A stretch of DNA of 20,672 bases from JAGLRQ01 sp965369805 (GTDB lineage Bacteria > Auribacterota > UBA6266), in contig CBDURG010000022.1 in assembly GCA_965369805.1 (NCBI GenBank), positions 1 through 20,672 on the forward strand, given 5' to 3'. Shown here piece after piece: positions 14,762-20,672 of the stretch (position 1 is the stretch's first letter; every line of letters starts with the position of its first letter). A program made the translations under genes and the position numbers. The notes below the pieces were generated by a model. That model had not been told where the DNA came from, did not search any database, and saw only the letters and a list, made by a program, of their open reading frames with translations.

Positions 14762-17700
14762 ATGCTGTATGGTGATCCGGAATATGCCATAACTGAGGTT
14801 ACTATTGAATCGGGAATATATAACACCGAGGAAGAAAACTGGTATGGTAACGGAGATATAAGATATTTCAATGGAGATGAGAGTGCTGAATATGTTTTTG
14901 AGGACGGCACATGGTTAAAGAGGACAGATTTAAGAGGCGGCCTGGATTTTGACGGCAGCAGCGATTATGTTGAAGTGTCCGGAAGCCCGAGTTTAAATGT
15001 TGCTGATACGGTAACGGTTGAAGTCTGGATAAAGAAAACGGAGCAGGATTACGCGCATGACACTATACTGGCCACTGACTCATACAGGTTTCAGATTGAT
15101 GCCTCAAATCATGTTTTATGGAGTTGGACGAATGGAACATATAATTCAAGCACAAATTCATCAGGTACAATAACATTCAATGAATGGAATCATATAGTTG
15201 GGGTAAAGACTGGCAATAACATCACTTTTTATTTAAACGGCGAGGAAATTGGTACCGGTTCAGTCTGGCATTCAAGGGCGGTTACATCGCTTCTTATAGG
15301 TTCGGATGGGATATCAGGTTTAGGCGGCGCTGATAATTTTGATGGTTCTATTTCTGAAGTCCGTGTGTACAACCGCGCTCTTACCGATGGAGAAGTTTAC
15401 AGTAATTATCTTGGAGATATTGCGCAGGACGGCCTTATTCTTAGTCATAACTACACTCGAAATCACGCGAGAGATTTAACTGACAATAACAATGACGGAT
15501 CAAATTTTGGCGCGGAGTATTTGACTAATTTTCAGGAAGAGACAGGTACCTATAATACAGATGCAGGTGAATGGACAGGAAATGAGGATGGTAAGAATAT
15601 AAAATACTTTGAAGAAATAGATGGTAACTGGACAAGATTTGAAGAAACCTGTAGTTTGATAGAATTTTCCGGAGAATTTGACGGAGAGAGCGATTATATT
15701 GAAGTAGCCGGCAGTCCGAGTTTAAATGTTACTGATACATTAACAGTTGAAGTATGGATAAATAAAGCGTCTCAAGACTGGACATTTGATACGATCCTGG
15801 CCACAGATTCTTATAGGTTTCAAATAAATTCAGCTAAAAACCTTGTTTGGGATTGGACGGATGGGACAAACAGGTTGGAGAGAAATTCGTGGGGCAGTAT
15901 CACCCTTGGTGAGTGGAACCATGTTGTTGGGGTAAAAAACGGTGACACTATTACCTTTTATATAAACGGCCAGGAATGTGGTATTAGCACAGTTTCTTAT
16001 TCAAGGGCCGTTACATCGCTTAATATAGGTTTGGATGGATTATCAGGGATAGGCGGGGCTGATTATTTTGATGGTTCTATTTCTGATGTCCGCATGTACA
16101 ACCGCGCTCTCACAGCAGCAGAAATTCTTTCCAACTACCAAGGTACTGTAATCAGAGATAATCTTGTTTTAGAGCATGATTACAGCACAAGCAGCGGCGA
16201 AGATTTATCCGGCAATGGCAACGATGGACAAATTCCCGATGCGGAATACAGTATTGAAAGAGTTGTTACTGAAATAGGAAAATATGACACGGAAGACAAG
16301 GTGTGGTACGGCAGTGAAAAAAGAAGATATTTTAATGGAGATAAAAGTGTTGAATATGTCTGTAATGAAGACGGTACATGGATAAAAAAGTCGGATTTGA
16401 AAGGCGGGTTAAAATTTGACGGCTGTGGTAATTTTGTGGAGATATCGAGTAGCCCGAGCTTAAATATCACTGATACAGTAACAGTTGAAGCGTGGATAAA
16501 GAAGACATCTCAGGGTTATGCTCATAATACGGTATTAGCTACCGATTCGTATAGATTCCAGATTAATACATCAAATAATATTTTATGGGAGTGGACGGAC
16601 GGAACATATGGTTCAGGCGCATGTGCATCAAATACAATGGCGCTCAATGAATGGAATCATATAGTTGGGGTAAAGATCGGTAGTAACATCACTTTTTATT
16701 TAAACGGCCAGGAAATTGGTACCGGTTCAGTTTGGCATTCAAGGGCAGTTACGTCGCTTCTTATAGGTTCGGACGGGTTGTCAGGGATAGGTGGTGCTGA
16801 TTATTTTGATGGTTCTATTTCTGAAGTTCGTGTGTACAACCGTGCTCTCGATGATGGGGAAGTTTATAGCAATTACCTCGGAAATGTTATACAAGACGGC
16901 CTTATTCTTAACCACAATTATTCTCGGAACCATACGAGAGATTTGACTGACAATAACAATGACGGCTCAAATTTTGGCGCGGAGTATTTGACTAATGTTC
17001 TGGAAGAGACTGGCAATTACAATGCCGAAACAGATGGGTGGATAGGGAATGAAGACTATAAACCAATAAGATATGTAGAAGAATTAGACGGTAGTTGGAT
17101 AAAGGAAACAGGAACATATGGTGCCTTGGAATTTAGCGGTACTAGCGATTATGTTGAGGTAGCAGACAGTGCGAGTTTAAATGTTACTGACACATTAACA
17201 GTTGAAGTATGGATAAATAAAGAGTCTCAAGACTGGATCTTTGATACGATATTGGCCACGGATTCTTATAGGTTTCAGGTTAATTCAGCTAAAAACCTTG
17301 TATGGGATTGGACGGATGGGGTAAACAGATCGGAGAGAAATTCGTGGGGCAGCATAACCCTTGATGAGTGGAACCATGTTGTTGGGGTAAAAAGCGGCAG
17401 CACTATTACTTTTTATATAAACGGCCAGGAATGTGGTATTAGCACAGTATCTTATTCAAGAGCCGTTGCGTCGCTTAACATAGGTTCGGATGGGTTGTCG
17501 GGGATAGGCGGTGCTGATTATTTCGCTGGTTCTATTTCCGAAGTCCGGGTGTACAACCGCGCGCTTTCAGAAAGCGAAGTCCTTTCTAATTATCAGGGGA
17601 ATGTTGGTATAAGCGGTCTTGTTCTTGAACATAACTATCCCCAGGTAATAGATTTGTCAGGAAACGGTAATAGCGGAGCAGTGTATGGTGCGCAATATGC

Positions 17701-20584
17701 AATAACAGAAGTTGTTGCCGAGACAGGCATATACAATCCTGAACAAGGGATATGGTACAGTAATTCTATTAATGAATCGCCGCTAGCCGATGCGGGTATA
17801 GATAAATCAGGTAATGAAGGCGAAATAGTTACCTTAAACGGTATCTGCACAGACCCCGAAGGAGATACTCTCTCGTGTATCTGGACACAAATTTCAGGCC
17901 CGACAGTTAATCTTAATAATGCTAATAGTTCTGTTGCCGACTTTACCGCGCCTGAAGTAATAGAAGATACAGATCTTGTTTTCAGGCTGACTGTTTCGGA
18001 TAGTGAGAAGAGTGCCTATGATGATGTAAAAATAACTGTACGCAATAAAAACAGCAGCAAATTTTGGGAATATGACCGGACTTTCAGTTATGCCTTTACG
18101 AAGCATGTTACTGATACAGATGCCGCAGGTAATGCTATAGACTATGTAGAAACAACGATTTTAAATGAAGACGACAATATCATTTACTTTAAAGACCGTG
18201 AAGGAAATATAGAAAGGTATACGTATGATTTGTCAGGCAGAATCGCTTCCTGCTGGTATAAATCCGTTTTAACACCTCAAAATGAAGAGATAAATTACGC
18301 GTACAGTACAGCTGATGGAATTGAAACTGTTCAGGAAACAATTATTGTTTACCGTGACCTTCAGTGTAGTGCTATAAAAGAGCAAACTGTTATTACAAGA
18401 GCTTATGAAAGAAATGCTGTTGGAGATGTGTTTAAATACACGGAAAATATTTTTTACCCTGATTCCGATAAAGATTTTGTTTACACCGAAAAGAATTACG
18501 ATGCCGATGGAAAACTTATAAGTGAATTAAAACAGGTTGGGGCAGAAGAAGCGGAAACTACAACATATTTATATAATTCTGATGATGAACTGGAAACCAT
18601 AACTTATCCCGGCGGCAGAACCGAGACATATTCTTATATGAAAGATGCGAGAGGAAGATTAACACAGAAAACTGTAACAGTAAATGATACGGATATTACC
18701 GGTACGCCTTTTAGCCATATGGAGGTCACAGATTATGACGCTGAAACAGGCCAGGTAACATTATTTACTGATAAAGATGGAAACATAACGACATACAGCT
18801 ATGTTAAAAATACAAGAAGTGATGTAGTTGAAAATACCGTTATAAACGATTACGCCGACGATCCTGAAAATTTAAAGAAGAAGGTAACGATCGACACTTA
18901 CGATGCCGACGGCAATCTTATTTCTCATAGCGAAAAAGTTGGCACTACCGATGCTAAGGTCACAACATATACCTACAATGATGACGGAACGGCTGAGTCT
19001 GTAACATATCCATTAGAAGATGGTGAAACCCAGCCAAAGACAGTTATCTATGGATATACGTACGACGGCAAGGGAAGATTAACTATCTACGTCCAGAATA
19101 TTACGGAGCCTGACGGGACACAGTATTCGATAAGTGAAGAATATAATTCTGACGGAAATATTGTTAAAACGATAGACAAAGATGGTGCTGTCACTACATA
19201 TTCCTATCTGCGTTCAGTAACGGGTAAACTTCTGCAAAAGACCGTAACGGAACTTGATTCCGGACAAAATCCTGTTTATATTGAAAAATTTGATGGTAGA
19301 GGAGATTTAATCTATACAAAAGATGTAGAAAAAAACCTTGAGAAAGAATTTATATATATTTATGAGAACGAATATACCGATGAAGAATATCTTAAAACGC
19401 TTATAGAAACAGTAATACAGAATGTTACTGATGCCCAGGCTATTACCTATACTGCCGTAAAGAATTTCAATGCTGAGGGGCAGATTGTAGAGATTTCTTC
19501 AGATATTAATAGTGATGTTAAAACCACTTCTTACAGTTATTATGGAGAGTCTGAAACAGACGGCAAAGAGGGTGATTTAAAACAGGTTATAGATGCTAAG
19601 GGCAACAAAACAGAATACTTTTATGAATATGATGCTGAAGAGGATTTTTTAACTAAAAAAACAGTGAAATACTATGAAAATAACGATGGTGTTCTTGTTC
19701 TTAAATACACCATTGAACAACAATACGACTCTGCCGGACGCCTTATCTCTGACATAGATAAATATGGCGTTACAAAAACCTATCAATATACTGTAACGGA
19801 TGATGTTGTTACTCGGGTAGTAGAAGAGGTTAATTATACCGATGAAAACAGTAACACTATTTCCTATTACATAACTAAAAATTATTCTGCTGATGGAAAG
19901 AAACTCATTGGCGAAACTTTGCCTGATGGCACAACAAAAACATATACCTACGATGCCGAAACCGGTGACCTTTTAGAATCGGCTGATAACGAAGTTACAA
20001 TTACCTATACCTATAATGTTGACACAGGAGTTCTTGAAAGTTCGCTCGAAGTTAATAATAAAGGGACGGAGGCAGTCGCGGATGATATTCAAAAACTCAC
20101 ACTGTATTTTGGAGATAAAGATAAAGAGCAAATTAAAGAAACCCGTACATTTCCCGCGGGTGCTGACATTTCCTATAAACCAATAATTAGAGAGTTATAT
20201 CATTATAATTCCAGCGGCGTTCTTTACAGGATAATTAAGAAAGAGCTTAAAGACGAATTCAAAGGTACCGTGGGAGGTATTATTGAGTCTGAATATAAAG
20301 AAATTCTTGAAACGGTTTATGGCGTTTACAACGGTAACGTCAGGAAAAAACGCGAAATTGGGCAAGAAGCGAGAGAAGATTATATTTATGATGAGGATGG
20401 AATTCTTTCGGAGAGTATTATTACAGATGGAATATATTTTTCAAAAACATATAAAGAATATAATTTCGACGGTGATGTTGTAAGGATAACGAAAGACAGT
20501 GGCCTTGAAAAGATAGCAACAGATATAACTTATGTAAAAAGTAATATTGGGCTGATTACAGACAAAACTGAAACGATAACATAG
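14762..20584 (+). CDS. Giant LamG/PKD/YD-repeat protein, continuation after the first TAG
   Basis: This open frame is in the same phase as 11207-14716 and is its continuation. Coding sequence is unbroken from 14717, and the ATG at 14762 is only the first Met after the TAG. No ribosome site precedes that ATG and no signal peptide follows, so an independent gene is unlikely. From 14762 there are 1,940 codons. Four LamG domains come first (14936-15418, 15658-16144, 16404-16885, 17124-17605), then a PKD-like domain (17768-18050), then about 2.5 kb of YD/RHS-like repeats from 18062. The frame reaches another TAG at 20582-20584, after which YD-like sequence continues in frame to the window edge. 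The true C-terminus, where an RHS toxin, anchor or secretion signal would be, lies outside the window. The likely role is a large surface or secreted glycan-binding shell protein. Confidence 0.8.
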   Translation: MLYGDPEYAITEVTIESGIYNTEEENWYGNGDIRYFNGDESAEYVFEDGTWLKRTDLRGGLDFDGSSDYVEVSGSPSLNVADTVTVEVWIKKTEQDYAHDTILATDSYRFQIDASNHVLWSWTNGTYNSSTNSSGTITFNEWNHIVGVKTGNNITFYLNGEEIGTGSVWHSRAVTSLLIGSDGISGLGGADNFDGSISEVRVYNRALTDGEVYSNYLGDIAQDGLILSHNYTRNHARDLTDNNNDGSNFGAEYLTNFQEETGTYNTDAGEWTGNEDGKNIKYFEEIDGNWTRFEETCSLIEFSGEFDGESDYIEVAGSPSLNVTDTLTVEVWINKASQDWTFDTILATDSYRFQINSAKNLVWDWTDGTNRLERNSWGSITLGEWNHVVGVKNGDTITFYINGQECGISTVSYSRAVTSLNIGLDGLSGIGGADYFDGSISDVRMYNRALTAAEILSNYQGTVIRDNLVLEHDYSTSSGEDLSGNGNDGQIPDAEYSIERVVTEIGKYDTEDKVWYGSEKRRYFNGDKSVEYVCNEDGTWIKKSDLKGGLKFDGCGNFVEISSSPSLNITDTVTVEAWIKKTSQGYAHNTVLATDSYRFQINTSNNILWEWTDGTYGSGACASNTMALNEWNHIVGVKIGSNITFYLNGQEIGTGSVWHSRAVTSLLIGSDGLSGIGGADYFDGSISEVRVYNRALDDGEVYSNYLGNVIQDGLILNHNYSRNHTRDLTDNNNDGSNFGAEYLTNVLEETGNYNAETDGWIGNEDYKPIRYVEELDGSWIKETGTYGALEFSGTSDYVEVADSASLNVTDTLTVEVWINKESQDWIFDTILATDSYRFQVNSAKNLVWDWTDGVNRSERNSWGSITLDEWNHVVGVKSGSTITFYINGQECGISTVSYSRAVASLNIGSDGLSGIGGADYFAGSISEVRVYNRALSESEVLSNYQGNVGISGLVLEHNYPQVIDLSGNGNSGAVYGAQYAITEVVAETGIYNPEQGIWYSNSINESPLADAGIDKSGNEGEIVTLNGICTDPEGDTLSCIWTQISGPTVNLNNANSSVADFTAPEVIEDTDLVFRLTVSDSEKSAYDDVKITVRNKNSSKFWEYDRTFSYAFTKHVTDTDAAGNAIDYVETTILNEDDNIIYFKDREGNIERYTYDLSGRIASCWYKSVLTPQNEEINYAYSTADGIETVQETIIVYRDLQCSAIKEQTVITRAYERNAVGDVFKYTENIFYPDSDKDFVYTEKNYDADGKLISELKQVGAEEAETTTYLYNSDDELETITYPGGRTETYSYMKDARGRLTQKTVTVNDTDITGTPFSHMEVTDYDAETGQVTLFTDKDGNITTYSYVKNTRSDVVENTVINDYADDPENLKKKVTIDTYDADGNLISHSEKVGTTDAKVTTYTYNDDGTAESVTYPLEDGETQPKTVIYGYTYDGKGRLTIYVQNITEPDGTQYSISEEYNSDGNIVKTIDKDGAVTTYSYLRSVTGKLLQKTVTELDSGQNPVYIEKFDGRGDLIYTKDVEKNLEKEFIYIYENEYTDEEYLKTLIETVIQNVTDAQAITYTAVKNFNAEGQIVEISSDINSDVKTTSYSYYGESETDGKEGDLKQVIDAKGNKTEYFYEYDAEEDFLTKKTVKYYENNDGVLVLKYTIEQQYDSAGRLISDIDKYGVTKTYQYTVTDDVVTRVVEEVNYTDENSNTISYYITKNYSADGKKLIGETLPDGTTKTYTYDAETGDLLESADNEVTITYTYNVDTGVLESSLEVNNKGTEAVADDIQKLTLYFGDKDKEQIKETRTFPAGADISYKPIIRELYHYNSSGVLYRIIKKELKDEFKGTVGGIIESEYKEILETVYGVYNGNVRKKREIGQEAREDYIYDEDGILSESIITDGIYFSKTYKEYNFDGDVVRITKDSGLEKIATDITYVKSNIGLITDKTETIT
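17768..18050 (+). other. PKD/Ig-like domain
   Basis: Between the LamG array and the second YD region, the protein reads NESPLADAGIDKSGNEGEIV, then LNGICTDPEGDTLSCIWTQI, SGPTVNLNNANSSVADFTAP and LVFRLTVSDSEKSAYDDVKI. This is a typical PKD/K-domain pattern (PxAxAGxD, GD followed by W, SG, LTVSD). Such domains act as spacers or in binding within extracellular proteins. Confidence 0.85.
20582..20584 (+). other. In-frame TAG within the giant gene (second)
   Basis: The TAG lies in KTETIT-stop-EKDDENN. The 29 codons after it stay open in the same frame and include VTTYEYYGKLTDD, which resembles TTSYSYYGESETD at about 19530-19560 of the same gene. The repeat region therefore continues past this codon as well. 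The residue it replaces cannot be fixed by alignment as firmly as at the first TAG. Confidence 0.72.
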
Positions 20585-20672
20585 GAAAAGGACGATGAAA
20601 ACAATATCCTTCTTGAGAGTGGCGTTATTGCGGTTACAACATATGAATATTACGGCAAGCTGACGGATGACA
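20585..20672 (+). CDS. YD-repeat protein, further in-frame continuation (partial, cut by window end)
   Basis: These are 29 codons in the frame of the giant gene after the second TAG. The sequence begins EKDDENNILLESG and ends with a YD-like strand, TTYEYYGKLTDD, cut off by the window edge. There is no start codon in this frame. It can only be expressed as part of the giant protein, or not at all. Confidence 0.6.

Larger units (their letters stand above)
13445..17640 (+). repeat. Array of six LamG domains arranged as three ~1.47-kb double units
   Basis: Six concanavalin/LamG-type domains begin near 13448, 14171, 14936, 15658, 16404 and 17124. Domains 1, 3 and 5 share VEVWIKKT (VEAWIKKT in domain 5), WHSRAVTSLLIGSDG and the tail NYTRNHxRDLTDNNNDG. 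Domains 4 and 6 share VEVWINK, INSAKNLVWDWTDG with RNSWGSIT, and NGQECGISTVSYSRAV. The order is therefore type 1 then type 2, repeated. Matching points are 1,488 nt apart between domains 1 and 3, 1,467 between 3 and 5, and 1,455 between 4 and 6, all multiples of three. Domain 2 occupies a type 2 slot but has a different core. Positions 13586-13633 and 15074-15121 are identical over 48 nt, which points to recent duplication or gene conversion. LamG domains in secreted bacterial proteins commonly bind glycans. Confidence 0.88.
18062..20672 (+). repeat. Second YD/RHS-like repeat region, continuing past the second TAG
   Basis: More than ten YD-type units are visible, for example KNYDADGKLISELKQVG, DTYDADGNLISHSEKVG, YGYTYDGKGRLTIYVQNI, QQYDSAGRLISDIDKYG and KTYTYDAETGDLLESADN. 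Alternating with them are strands such as TETYSYMKDARGRLTQKTVT and TTYSYVKNTRSDVVENTV. Spacing is irregular, about 35-65 residues. In RHS/Tc toxins and teneurins such repeats wind into a hollow shell. No RHS core-associated motif (DPxGxx) or C-terminal toxin is seen before the window ends. Confidence 0.82.

Noticed and set aside
14717..14762. A separate gene starting at the ATG at 14762
   Set aside because: There is no ribosome site, promoter or signal peptide. The start falls within a linker whose first part lies upstream of the ATG in the same frame.
14700..14790. A frameshift explaining the break at 14716
   Set aside because: Reading phase is the same before and after, and the linker has the same number of residues as its paralogue after LamG domain 4. 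Only the single TAG interrupts it.
13448..17640. CRISPR array or insertion sequence as the source of the DNA-level repeats
   Set aside because: The repeats are about 1.47 kb, in frame, and encode LamG domains. There are no short spaced repeats, terminal inverted repeats or transposase.
20595..20663. A small gene starting at 20595 with AAAAGG upstream
   Set aside because: It closes at a TGA after 22 codons and lies out of frame within continuing YD-repeat sequence, so it is probably chance.

Overview
The window is AT-rich bacterial chromosome (by eye roughly 38-40% G+C, not computed). All convincing genes are on the + strand. The envelope is Gram-negative: a small outer-membrane beta-barrel, a complete RND efflux operon with a TolC-like exit duct, and a giant secreted repeat protein. 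Very large secreted proteins combining LamG, PKD and YD repeats behind a C39-like papain-fold domain suggest an uncultured lineage such as Omnitrophota or another PVC/Elusimicrobia-like group. That placement is inference only, since no rRNA or tRNA gene lies in the window.

Layout. (1) 16-1293: purA, adenylosuccinate synthetase, with all active-site signatures. (2) 1397-1978: a secreted 193-aa OmpW/OmpA-like beta-barrel with its own promoter (1314-1342) and a strong intrinsic terminator (1996-2028). (3) 2095-10947: a four-gene efflux operon with a good promoter just upstream (2072-2100): TolC-like outer-membrane factor, periplasmic adaptor, and two different RND pump subunits. The last three genes are tightly coupled (3-nt gap, then two 4-nt ATGA overlaps). 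The two-pump layout resembles mdtABC and suggests a heteromeric pump. (4) 10948-11206: a structured intergenic region with three hairpins, two promoter-like motifs and a possible short terminated RNA. (5) 11207 to the window end: a giant reading frame with a signal peptide, C39-like domain, Ca-loop motif, YD repeats, six LamG domains, a PKD-like domain and a second long YD-repeat region.

The most notable observation is in region 5. The reading frame runs 9,466 nt from 11207 to the end of the window with no TAA, no TGA and no frameshift, but it contains two in-frame TAG codons (14714-14716 and 20582-20584). Repeat homology continues on both sides of each. The first TAG sits at a position that is tyrosine in all five other copies of the same repeat motif. 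What looks like two genes (11207-14716 and 14762-20584) plus a third fragment is therefore one gene. Either two amber mutations or sequence errors interrupt it, or TAG is read through or recoded here. One efflux gene (10947) also ends in TAG at the normal end of its family, so genome-wide TAG reassignment is not supported by this window alone.
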